The notes under the pieces were generated by a model. The model saw only the letters and a list, made by a program, of their open reading frames with translations, ran no database searches and was not told where the DNA came from. Position numbers and translations under genes: made by a program. From the NCBI GenBank assembly GCA_026416315.1, contig JAOAFK010000157.1, forward strand, positions 1 through 17,106: a stretch of 17,106 nucleotides of DNA, in the 5' to 3' direction. This document shows, in pieces, positions 8,218 through 14,580 of the stretch; position 1 is the stretch's first letter; each line of letters begins with the position of its first letter. This DNA is from Syntrophorhabdaceae bacterium. GTDB lineage: Bacteria; Desulfobacterota; Syntrophorhabdia; Syntrophorhabdales; Syntrophorhabdaceae.

Positions 8218-8258
8218 ATAAAAAAGTAGCATTAAAAACTAAAAAAGGAGGTAGTTAA

Positions 8259-8522
8259 ATGAAAAAGGTACTCACAATCGTTTTTGCAATCCTTATTGGC
8301 ATCGTGTTTATGACACCTGCCTTTGCACAGGAAAAGGCAAAACCAGCAGCACCACCGGAAAAACCAGCAGCAGCAGCTGAGAAGGCAGCACCTGAGAAGA
8401 AAGAAGCTAAGAAACCTGCAAAGAAGAAAGAGAAGAAAGAGAAGAAGGAGAAGAAGGAAGAAGCAAAACCAGCAGCAGAGAAGCCAGCTGAGAAACCAAA
8501 AGCAGAACCTGCAAAGAAGTAA
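8259..8522 (+). CDS. Small secreted Lys/Ala/Glu/Pro low-complexity protein
   Basis: An 87-residue protein with a clear Sec signal peptide: MKK, a hydrophobic core (residues 4-18) and the cleavage motif AFA before Q24. The 64-residue mature part consists of 23 Lys, 17 Ala, 13 Glu, 10 Pro and the single N-terminal Gln, with no other residue type. It includes four KKE repeats (56-67) and should be extended or coiled and strongly basic. I recognise no family. Such tails resemble TonB-like periplasmic linkers or cell-wall/polyanion-binding segments, but that is analogy only. Evidence that it is a real gene: AAGGAGGT at 8245-8252 with ideal spacing, a sigma-54 promoter upstream and a strong terminator 16 bases after the stop. 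It forms a single-gene transcription unit and is the likely output of the adjacent kinase-regulator pair. Confidence 0.85.
   Translation: MKKVLTIVFAILIGIVFMTPAFAQEKAKPAAPPEKPAAAAEKAAPEKKEAKKPAKKKEKKEKKEKKEEAKPAAEKPAEKPKAEPAKK
8424..8459 (+). repeat. In-frame 9-base tandem repeat encoding (KKE)x4
   Basis: Four consecutive 9-base units of the form AAGAARGAG encode KKE at residues 56-67 of the secreted protein. The units differ only at A/G positions, suggesting expansion by slippage. Confidence 0.75.
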
Positions 8523-8538
8523 AATAATTTACTGCAAG

Positions 8539-8567
8539 AAAAAGGGAGGATTAACCCTCCCTTTTTT
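8539..8567 (+). terminator. Rho-independent terminator
   Basis: AAAAAGGGAGG (8539-8549) pairs with CCTCCCTTTTT (8556-8566) over a six-base loop, with a GC-rich core and a six-T run (8562-8567). It ends the transcript of the small secreted protein. On the opposite strand the A-rich arm gives a T-run too, but no minus-strand gene needs it. Confidence 0.9.
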
Positions 8568-8600
8568 ATTTTTAAAATCTACACCCCATACCCAAAAAAC

Positions 8601-8628
8601 TTGACAATTAAGGTCAAAAATCGTTAAT
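8601..8628 (+). promoter_or_regulatory. Putative sigma-70-type promoter for the HNH operon
   Basis: A perfect -35 box TTGACA (8601-8606) is followed after 16 bases by GTTAAT (8623-8628), four of six matches to the -10 consensus. The expected start is near 8635, only about 7 bases before the HNH start codon, so the message would be nearly leaderless. Confidence 0.5.
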
Positions 8629-8641
8629 TATCCATGATTTT

Positions 8642-9154
8642 ATGGAAAGAACCCTTTTACTTAACGCCACATTTGAACCGGTAAGCATCCTTTCGTGGAA
8701 AAAGGCAATAACGATGGTCCATCTCGGCAAAGTAGAGGTGGTCAGAGAATATGATAGAGAAATAAGGGGTGTTGCAGTAAGGATAAGACAACCAGCGGTA
8801 ATAAGACTGCTTAAATTTGTAAAAAACAATCATTCTAATGTGAAGTTTTCAAGGAAAAACATCTTTTTGAGAGATAATTATACATGTCAATACTGTGGAA
8901 AGAGGTTTGATCCAAAGGAGCTCACCTGTGACCACATCATCCCTAAATCAAAGGGTGGTGTAACAGAATGGACAAATATCGTAACATCCTGTATTAAATG
9001 TAATCTGAAAAAAGGGAATAAACTCCCTGAAGAGGTGGATATGTATCTAAGGAAAAGACCATCAAGGCCAAATGGGCTTTACATATTCATGCTTCATCTG
9101 GGCATTAAAACACCACCTGAACACTGGAAGGATTTTATCTTTATGAGGGATTGA
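8642..9154 (+). CDS. HNH endonuclease family protein
   Basis: A 170-residue HNH (McrA-like) nuclease of a widely distributed chromosomal type. The zinc-stabilised beta-beta-alpha-metal fold is visible: C82xxC85 (TCQYCGKRF), the catalytic DH (D97, H98 in TCDHIIPKSKGG), N112 in WTNIV and C117xxC120-N121 (SCIKCNLKKG). Residues 1-65 (ERTLLLNATFEPVSILSWKKA) form the N-terminal segment typical of this subgroup, whose cellular role is not established. The ATG at 8642 has no recognisable ribosome site; another ATG eight bases upstream is out of frame and no in-frame start lies closer to the promoter. One base separates it from the HIT gene, so it probably leads a three-gene operon. There is no restriction methylase nearby, so classical restriction is unlikely. 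Confidence 0.9.
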   Translation: MERTLLLNATFEPVSILSWKKAITMVHLGKVEVVREYDREIRGVAVRIRQPAVIRLLKFVKNNHSNVKFSRKNIFLRDNYTCQYCGKRFDPKELTCDHIIPKSKGGVTEWTNIVTSCIKCNLKKGNKLPEEVDMYLRKRPSRPNGLYIFMLHLGIKTPPEHWKDFIFMRD

Positions 9155-9155
9155 T

Positions 9156-9644
9156 ATGGACAGAATCTGGGCACCGTGGAGAATGGAATATATAACAGGG
9201 GCAGCAACAAAAGGAGAAAAGAAATGTTTTTTATGTATTGACGAAAAAGATGATGATGAGTTACTTGTAATAGGCAGATTGGGAACTGCATTTGTGATTA
9301 TGAATAAATTTCCATACACAAACGGTCATCTCATGGTTGTGCCGAAAAGACATGTGGGCTCTATAGAAGAATTAGAAGAAAATGAAGTGATGGATATGAT
9401 GAGGCTTGTTCAGAAGATGACAAAGATATTCAAAAAGGAATTCAATGTAGATGGTCTCAATATCGGCATTAACATTGGAAGGGCAGCCGGAGCTGGTCTC
9501 GAAGACCATATCCATATCCATGTAGTTCCAAGATGGTTTGGCGATGCAAATTTCATGGCCGTTATAGGTGAAACACGGGTGATTTCAGAACACATAAAAG
9601 AGACATACAGAAGACTCAAGGAAGGGTTTGAAAAGGTTTTTTGA
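9156..9644 (+). CDS. HIT family hydrolase/phosphorylase (Ap4A phosphorylase-like)
   Basis: A 162-residue histidine-triad protein. The catalytic triad is in DHIHIHVVPRW (H118, H120, H122), with the middle or last histidine acting as the nucleophile on nucleoside phosphates. CFLC (24-27) is the N-terminal zinc-type pair and NKFPYTNGHLMVVPKRH (50-66) is the conserved strand and loop. DRIWAPWRMEYI at the N-terminus is typical of bacterial HIT proteins related to mycobacterial Ap4A phosphorylase, which splits diadenosine tetraphosphate. GAFTGA-like or kinase domains are absent; it is a stand-alone HIT domain. GAGGGA at 9145-9150 precedes the ATG by five bases. It follows the HNH gene by one base and its end overlaps the nucleoside phosphorylase, which supports a nucleotide-processing operon. 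Confidence 0.92.
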   Translation: MDRIWAPWRMEYITGAATKGEKKCFLCIDEKDDDELLVIGRLGTAFVIMNKFPYTNGHLMVVPKRHVGSIEELEENEVMDMMRLVQKMTKIFKKEFNVDGLNIGINIGRAAGAGLEDHIHIHVVPRWFGDANFMAVIGETRVISEHIKETYRRLKEGFEKVF

Positions 9645-10377
9645 TCCATCTAAAGAGGTTTTAACGCCTGTTCAACTTGTTTGCTCCATTACAAAAAGGC
9701 CATATGATGACCTCATACTTCCAGAAAGGGCCATAATCCTGTTCAGCCAGGGTGATTTAGGACGCATACTCGCTCATATTGAACATAGCCGAATGGATGC
9801 ATGGTATCCTTTTAGAACCATTTATAAAACAAAAGGAAAAGGCACAATCTTTACAAAATCAGTAATAGGAGGTCCTAATATTGCCGCTATTGTAGAAGAA
9901 TTTTCATGTTTTGGAGTAAAGGAGTTTATCATGTGGGGCTATTGCGGTGGTATCAATAGGAATTTAAAATTCGGAGATGTAATTCTTACCCGAGGTGCTA
10001 TAAGAGAAGATGGTGTGTCATATCATTATCTCGAAGATAGCGAAAGGGAGATTGTGTACTCAAGTTGGGTTGACAAGTGGCAAGGGCCAGCTTATGAGGC
10101 AGGGTTTTTAGATGGAATTGTTTGGAGTTCTGATGCCATATACCGAGAAACTGAAAAAAAGATTATAAAATACAGTAAAGAAGGCATTCTTGCTGTAGAG
10201 ATGGAAGTGTCATCATTCTACAGTGTATGTAGTTATAGAGGCCTAAAGGGCATTGCCTTTCTTGTTGTATCAGATATTTTTACAGAGGAAAAATGGATAC
10301 CCGGTTTTCATGAAGAAAGATTTAAAAAAGGTATAAAAAAAATTATGGAATTTATATTGAAAAAAGGAATTGTTTAA
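9628..10377 (+). CDS. Nucleoside phosphorylase (PNP/UDP family)
   Basis: A 249-residue protein of the purine-nucleoside/uridine phosphorylase superfamily, which splits nucleosides with phosphate to free base and ribose 1-phosphate. GGPNIAAIVEEF (81-92), the glycine-rich WGYCGGINRNLKFGDVIL (103-120) and AVEMEVSSFYSV (189-200) are the family core; the EME pair contacts ribose, and D216 (VVSD) is the usual base-contact position. An arginine for phosphate near the N-terminus is not obvious to me, and substrate (purine or uridine) cannot be assigned. The start is TTG at 9628, with AAGGA at 9618-9622 five bases upstream; no other start codon precedes the conserved region. It overlaps the HIT gene by 17 bases. 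Only 18 bases separate its stop from the stop of the convergent fhs gene. Confidence 0.85.
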   Translation: MKRFFDPSKEVLTPVQLVCSITKRPYDDLILPERAIILFSQGDLGRILAHIEHSRMDAWYPFRTIYKTKGKGTIFTKSVIGGPNIAAIVEEFSCFGVKEFIMWGYCGGINRNLKFGDVILTRGAIREDGVSYHYLEDSEREIVYSSWVDKWQGPAYEAGFLDGIVWSSDAIYRETEKKIIKYSKEGILAVEMEVSSFYSVCSYRGLKGIAFLVVSDIFTEEKWIPGFHEERFKKGIKKIMEFILKKGIV

Positions 10378-10395
10378 TTTATTAAGTTTTTTCGT

Positions 10396-12156
10396 TTAAA
10401 ATAGACCCCTCACCTTACCTGTATCAGTATCTATGTCAATTCTTCTGAATGCCGGATCAGAACTTGTCCCAGGCATAAGGCTTATAGAACCTGTAACAGG
10501 ACATAAAAACTCTGCGCCAGTAAAAACAAGGATATCTCTCACTGGTAATGTCCATCCTTTAGGTACACCTTTCCACTCTGGTTCATGAGAAAGACTTAAA
10601 TGGGTCTTCACCATAACAGTGTGGTAATGTCTTTTTTCAGGGTCTGCCTCGAGTACCTTTGCCTTTTCCTCAGCCTCAGGAATCCACAAGACCTTATCGG
10701 CATTATAAATCTTTTTTGCAATGACATCTACCCTATCCCGTAAACTCAAATTTTCTGGAAGAAGGTAATTAAAATGATTTTCATGATTACAGGCATCTAT
10801 GACTGCATCTGCCAGCTCTAAAGCACCATCACCGCCTTTTAGCCAGTGGTCAGATACAGCAACCATTGCCCCTTCTGCCTCGGCATATCTTTTTATGAGT
10901 TTTATCTCATCTGGAGTATCTGTGTTGAATCTATTTATACACACAACAGGTTTTATACCCGACATCTTGACGATCTTAATATGGTGTAAAAGATTAGGTA
11001 TACCCTTATCGAGGAGGTTCAAATCCTCTTTTGTGTATTCTATGGGAATCTTTATGCCCGGGGCGACCCTTGGTCCTCCACCATGCATCTTTAAAGCCCT
11101 TACCGTAGTTGTGATAACGGCTATATCCGGAATTAAACCGCTTATTCTACATTTAACATTACAGAACTTTTCAAATCCGATGTCTGCGGCAAATCCGCTT
11201 TCGGTTATGTGATAATCGAAGAGTTTAAGTCCAATTTTATCTGCAATAATGGATGACTGCCCAAGGGCGATGTTTGCAAAAGGACCTGCATGGACAAGCA
11301 CGGGTTGACCTTCAATGGTTTGAAGAAGACTTGGATTGATACTATCTTTTAAAAAGGCACACATTGCCCCTGCCACCTCAAGGTCTTCTGTTGTTATGGC
11401 TCTGCCCTGCCTGTCAAAGGCAACGGTGATTTTACCTATCCTTTCCCTTAAATCCTTTAAATCTTTTGCAATAGAAAGTATGGCCATTATTTCAGAACTA
11501 ACAGCAATATCAAATCTTGACTGCATGGTAATACCGTCCATCCTACCACCGAGGCCTATTATGATATTGCGGAGGGATTGGGCACAGAAGTCTATGACCC
11601 ATCCCATCTGGACATTTTTTGAGTCTATGTCAAGCCTCTTTAGACCCCTTTTTTGGAGTTCTGCATCGTTATAATTTCTTTCATGTTGCATCCTTGCCGT
11701 TAAAGCTACCATAGCAAGATTATGGGCATTCATTATATTGTATATGTCTCCTGTTAAACCAAGGGAGAATTCTGTAAGGGGAATCACCTGGGCATTTCCA
11801 CCACCTGCTGCACTGCCTTTTATATTCATTGTGGGTCCTATGGAAGGCTGCCTTATGGCGCCACCCACATTTTTTCCCCTTTTACCAAGACCTTCAAGTA
11901 GTCCCATGGTTGTTGTGGTTTTCCCTTCACCGAATGGTGTGGGGGTTATGGCAGTAACGACGATATATTTCCCATTGGGTCTTGAAGAAAGTCTTTCTAA
12001 TATCTTTTTATAATCAAGTCTTGCAATCCTTCCATACGGTATTACCTCTTCTTTTTGTAGTCCCATCTCTTCGCTTAGCTGCCAGATACTTTTCATCCTT
12101 TCTTCTGCTGCCTCTGCTATCTGCCAGTCAGCCATCTTTGTTGCATCGTAAGGCAT
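10396..12156 (-). CDS. fhs: Formate--tetrahydrofolate ligase
   Basis: Fhs makes 10-formyl-tetrahydrofolate from formate, ATP and tetrahydrofolate, the entry to the methyl branch of the Wood-Ljungdahl pathway (or the exit when it runs in reverse). The protein starts MPYDATKMADWQIAEAAEE, the family N-terminus. The ATP-binding P-loop is TPTPFGEGKTTTT (71-83), followed by GPTMNIKGSAAGGG and FSLGLTGDIYNIMNAHNL (130-147). GGGPRVAPG and the C-terminal PGTSSDPAFRRIDID are also family-typical. The 586 residues exceed the common ~555, mostly through a longer C-terminal third. The frame is open 27 codons further upstream, but GGAG five bases before the ATG at 12154-12156 and the family start argue for this start. 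It is the third gene of the acsC-acsE-fhs operon, 31 bases after acsE. Confidence 0.96.
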   Translation of the reverse strand: MPYDATKMADWQIAEAAEERMKSIWQLSEEMGLQKEEVIPYGRIARLDYKKILERLSSRPNGKYIVVTAITPTPFGEGKTTTTMGLLEGLGKRGKNVGGAIRQPSIGPTMNIKGSAAGGGNAQVIPLTEFSLGLTGDIYNIMNAHNLAMVALTARMQHERNYNDAELQKRGLKRLDIDSKNVQMGWVIDFCAQSLRNIIIGLGGRMDGITMQSRFDIAVSSEIMAILSIAKDLKDLRERIGKITVAFDRQGRAITTEDLEVAGAMCAFLKDSINPSLLQTIEGQPVLVHAGPFANIALGQSSIIADKIGLKLFDYHITESGFAADIGFEKFCNVKCRISGLIPDIAVITTTVRALKMHGGGPRVAPGIKIPIEYTKEDLNLLDKGIPNLLHHIKIVKMSGIKPVVCINRFNTDTPDEIKLIKRYAEAEGAMVAVSDHWLKGGDGALELADAVIDACNHENHFNYLLPENLSLRDRVDVIAKKIYNADKVLWIPEAEEKAKVLEADPEKRHYHTVMVKTHLSLSHEPEWKGVPKGWTLPVRDILVFTGAEFLCPVTGSISLMPGTSSDPAFRRIDIDTDTGKVRGLF

Positions 12157-12161
12157 ATACT

Positions 12162-12165
12162 CTCC
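12162..12165 (-). promoter_or_regulatory. Ribosome binding site fixing the fhs start
   Basis: On the minus strand GGAG (within AAAAAGGAG) lies five bases before ATG 12156-12154. The longer frame starting at 12237 would overlap acsE and has no comparable site. Confidence 0.65.
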
Positions 12166-12187
12166 TTTTTTATCGATTTTTTCTATC

Positions 12188-13066
12188 CTATATTTCAAGC
12201 CAGGAATCTGAATAAAGGGTTCTGCCCATAAGGACATGCACTGTCTTTATATAATCTCTCTCTTCTTTTGAAAGAGAATCATATGCAATCTCTTCTCCAT
12301 CCATGGCTCTATAAATGAGATTTTCAAGCTCCGGTCTTTTATCCCTTGCAATGGCCTTTAGCTCCTCATCAAATGCGTCTGCTATAGCTGAATACATCCC
12401 GTATCTTTTAAGCATTATAAGATAGGTTCTATTCAATATGCCTCTTAAATGAGGGGGCACACCACTTGAAACATTAGAGATACCGCATGTAGATTTCGAA
12501 TTAGGGGCAATATCTTTTAGCATCATGGCAAATTCTGTGCAGCCCTGAATTTGTAACTGTTGAGAATTTACAGGTAAAACTACAGGATCAAGCCAGATAT
12601 CCTCTTCAGGTATATCGTATGTGAGGGCCTCTGCGAGTATCTGGGCTGCAAGAAGACCCCTTTCATTTGCATCCCTTGGGATGCCTTCAACACCTAATGT
12701 GAGCCCTATAAAACCTGCATTGTATCTTTTTGCGAGGGGCATCAAGGCACTCATCCTTTCTGGTCTTGCGGAAATGGAATTTATTAGGGCCTTACCTTTA
12801 TGGACCTTAAGTCCTGCCTCCATGGCCTCAATATTGGTTGTATCAAGACTTAAGGGTAGTTCCACCACTTCCTGAACTATCTTAACAACCCACTCCATGA
12901 TTTCTGCTCCGTCTTTCCTCACAGGTCCTAAATTTATATCAAGCATATCTATTCCTGCTTCTGCCTGGGCAATGGCAAGTCTTCTTATGGGTTCAGGGTC
13001 TTTCTGGCCTATTGCCTCTTTAATCCTTTTTGACATAATATTTATATTCTCACCTATTAAAATCAT
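12188..13066 (-). CDS. acsE: Methyltetrahydrofolate:corrinoid/iron-sulfur protein methyltransferase
   Basis: AcsE transfers the methyl group of 5-methyl-tetrahydrofolate to the cobalt of the corrinoid/iron-sulfur protein. With the start at 13066 the 292-residue protein opens MILIGENINIMSKRIKEAI, and functional residues fall at the numbers known from the Moorella enzyme: D75 (LSLDTT), N96 (ALINSIS), D160 (WLDP) and N198 (GISNVSSG, one off from N199). DMLDINLGP (40-48) is the pterin-binding signature of this TIM-barrel family. It is about 30 residues longer than the Moorella protein at the C-terminus. The frame extends 28 codons further upstream into the acsC 3' end, but that extension is unlike the family; a GGGGA site sits four bases before the chosen ATG. 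It lies 14 bases after acsC. Dihydropteroate synthase is a relative, excluded by the family-specific motifs and context. Confidence 0.93.
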   Translation of the reverse strand: MILIGENINIMSKRIKEAIGQKDPEPIRRLAIAQAEAGIDMLDINLGPVRKDGAEIMEWVVKIVQEVVELPLSLDTTNIEAMEAGLKVHKGKALINSISARPERMSALMPLAKRYNAGFIGLTLGVEGIPRDANERGLLAAQILAEALTYDIPEEDIWLDPVVLPVNSQQLQIQGCTEFAMMLKDIAPNSKSTCGISNVSSGVPPHLRGILNRTYLIMLKRYGMYSAIADAFDEELKAIARDKRPELENLIYRAMDGEEIAYDSLSKEERDYIKTVHVLMGRTLYSDSWLEI

Positions 13067-13080
13067 ATATTCCCCACTTA

Positions 13081-14421
13081 TTAATGTTTCCATGTCTTCA
13101 AAAAAGACGGGATTTGGGAGGCCTCCCTTGGTCCCACGATTATCTCCCATCCAGGGAGAGACTCCTCCATATCCCCTGCGATGGAGGCAGTATAACCCGG
13201 TATAATTACCTTCCTGTGTGATATATTATTTTCAATTCCACATTTTTTTATAAATGCACCTACAAGGTCACCTACAAACTTACCAGCAGCCCATGCTGTG
13301 AGAACTGATAGTCCTTCTGTATCCATTACGCACAGCCAGCTCGGGACCCTTGAATTTTCAATCTCTCCGCTCACTATAAAATATGTGAGAGAAAAATTGC
13401 ATGTCACAAGGACAGGGGAGTTTTCATCAGGATTGTTAATAGGGTAAATACCCTCTTGGGTAGTCATAGGCCTTTGCGGGTCTGTATAGATGTTTAACCT
13501 CTGTAATAATAAAGGAAAAAGACTCTCTCCTGTGAAATCACTAAACACGATAATGCCTGCATATTTTGCCACCATAACAGAGGCACCCATGACTTCCTTC
13601 ATAAAATCATCACTCATCATGCAGGGAAATACAATTGTGGGAAATCCTAATGGCTTAAATCTTTTTAAAATTGCAGACCTTCTTATTGTAATCTGGTCAT
13701 AAAATGCCTGTTTTAAGCTTTTTGCCCCAGTATCAATGACTATATCTTTAATGCCCATGGAAGTCAGCCTTTCTGTTATGTATGCCACATCTTCTATGCC
13801 GTTGCCTCTTGCCACTACCGGACATCCATAATCTTTTGATAACACCCCATACTGTTCAAAGTTATCTCTGTTGGCAGCATATATTAGGGGTCTTTTTCCT
13901 TTTAGAATTTCAAGACCTTCTTTCATAAGAGAGACATCTTCGCACATGATGATGGACCCATAAGGTATATCCTTTGCCTTTTTCACCATGTTTAAAAACC
14001 TTTCGTCTCTTCCTGTGTGTTTCAGGGCAACAAGTTCAGGCTTAAGTGTCATTCCAATTCTTTCATACTGATAAAATGATAACTTTGATAATCTTTTTTC
14101 TATCTCTTCATCGCTAAATTCATCTGAAATTAATATGGCAAAACCTGGTTTATTGAAAAAAGTCTTTTCATGTCTGAATAGAACTGTTTCACCACCTACC
14201 TTTATTTCATAATCGCCATGACCTATGGTTAGTTGCCTTATTGGCGGTGCACTTGCATCTGATAGTTTATCTTTTGCCTCTTGAGAAACATGGGGGCATG
14301 CCTCAAGTTCTGTCTTACCCGCCGCCAAAGCCATGGCAAAGGCAAGGCATGTGGGAAAATTGCAATCCCTGCAGTTTGTCTTGGGAAGAAGTTTAAAAAT
14401 TTCAATTCCTGTAAGCGCCAT
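13081..14421 (-). CDS. acsC: Corrinoid/iron-sulfur protein large subunit (acetyl-CoA pathway)
   Basis: AcsC carries the methyl group on its cobalamin from AcsE to the acetyl-CoA synthase. The N-terminal 4Fe-4S domain has C17, C20, C25 and C42 (TNCRDCNFPTC, then ACP), the cluster that reactivates the cobalt. A TIM-barrel domain spans about 90-320. The C-terminal corrinoid-binding part includes MDTEGLSVLTAWAAGKFVGD (365-384) and IPGYTASIAGDMEESLPGW. Its 446 residues equal the Moorella protein in length. AAGGAAG six bases before the ATG and a TATAAT promoter 50 bases upstream make it the first gene of the acsC-acsE-fhs operon. The small subunit AcsD and CODH/ACS subunits are not next to it, which is unusual. 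A CoFeSP-like methyl carrier serving another methyltransferase is an alternative, but the linked acsE and fhs favour the named role. Confidence 0.93.
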   Translation of the reverse strand: MALTGIEIFKLLPKTNCRDCNFPTCLAFAMALAAGKTELEACPHVSQEAKDKLSDASAPPIRQLTIGHGDYEIKVGGETVLFRHEKTFFNKPGFAILISDEFSDEEIEKRLSKLSFYQYERIGMTLKPELVALKHTGRDERFLNMVKKAKDIPYGSIIMCEDVSLMKEGLEILKGKRPLIYAANRDNFEQYGVLSKDYGCPVVARGNGIEDVAYITERLTSMGIKDIVIDTGAKSLKQAFYDQITIRRSAILKRFKPLGFPTIVFPCMMSDDFMKEVMGASVMVAKYAGIIVFSDFTGESLFPLLLQRLNIYTDPQRPMTTQEGIYPINNPDENSPVLVTCNFSLTYFIVSGEIENSRVPSWLCVMDTEGLSVLTAWAAGKFVGDLVGAFIKKCGIENNISHRKVIIPGYTASIAGDMEESLPGWEIIVGPREASQIPSFLKTWKH

Positions 14422-14456
14422 TTCAGTCTTCCTTTCTAATTTTTAAAGCCATAAAA

Positions 14457-14472
14457 ATCCAATGCTATGGAT
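14457..14472. promoter_or_regulatory. Short inverted repeat at the acsC transcription start
   Basis: ATCCA (14457-14461) and TGGAT (14468-14472) form a 5-bp inverted repeat with a six-base spacer, spanning the predicted start of acsC transcription just downstream of its -10 box. An operator is possible; the arms are short. Confidence 0.3.
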
Positions 14473-14499
14473 TATAAAAAATTAAAACATATAAAGCAA
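14471..14499 (-). promoter_or_regulatory. Sigma-70-type promoter for acsC-acsE-fhs
   Basis: On the minus strand TTGCTT (14499-14494) is followed by 17 bases and a perfect TATAAT (14476-14471). Transcription would begin near 14464, leaving a leader of about 43 bases before acsC. Confidence 0.65.
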
Positions 14500-14516
14500 G
14501 AATGAGTAGTTTTTAA

Positions 14517-14544
14517 TTGAAAAAAACTTAAAATGGTTTACAAT
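14517..14544 (+). promoter_or_regulatory. Sigma-70-type promoter for the AOR operon
   Basis: TTGAAA (14517-14522), a 16-base spacer and TACAAT (14539-14544) give a near-consensus promoter with start near 14551 and a 30-base leader. The -10 box lies inside a perfect 12-bp palindrome. Confidence 0.55.
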
Positions 14545-14549
14545 TGTAA
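14538..14549. promoter_or_regulatory. Perfect 12-bp palindrome over the AOR -10 box
   Basis: TTACAATTGTAA is its own reverse complement and covers the predicted -10 element (14539-14544), a position where a bound repressor would block transcription. I do not recognise the regulator. Confidence 0.4.
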
Positions 14550-14580
14550 TTGAAAAAACTTTAAAAAAGGAGGAGGGGTT

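Larger units (their letters stand above)
14514..14566 (+). repeat. Two 20-bp direct repeats upstream of the AOR gene
   Basis: The 20-mers at 14514-14533 and 14547-14566, both starting TAATTGAAAAAA and ending TTAAAA, match at 18 of 20 positions with a 33-base period, about three helical turns. They flank the AOR -10 region. Recent duplication or paired protein sites would both explain them. Confidence 0.5.

Noticed and set aside
8323..8604. 93-residue Arg/Gln/Lys-rich frame overlapping the small secreted protein gene
   Set aside because: It is the shifted reading of the purine-rich repeat, has no ribosome site and runs through the terminator.
10370..10400. Possible bidirectional terminator between the nucleoside phosphorylase and fhs
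   Set aside because: There are A and T runs, but no stem with more than a few A-T pairs, so I cannot support a hairpin.
10799..11212. 137-residue plus-strand frame inside fhs
   Set aside because: It is antisense to a strongly conserved gene and has no motif or ribosome site.
12157..12237. N-terminal extension of fhs (27 extra codons beginning MSLWAEP)
   Set aside because: It overlaps acsE, lacks a ribosome site and is unlike the family; MPYDATKMADWQ with GGAG upstream is the normal start.
13067..13150. N-terminal extension of acsE (28 extra codons beginning MGDNRG)
   Set aside because: It lies mostly within the acsC 3' end. Starting at 13066 makes catalytic residues D75, N96 and D160 fall at the numbers known from the Moorella enzyme.
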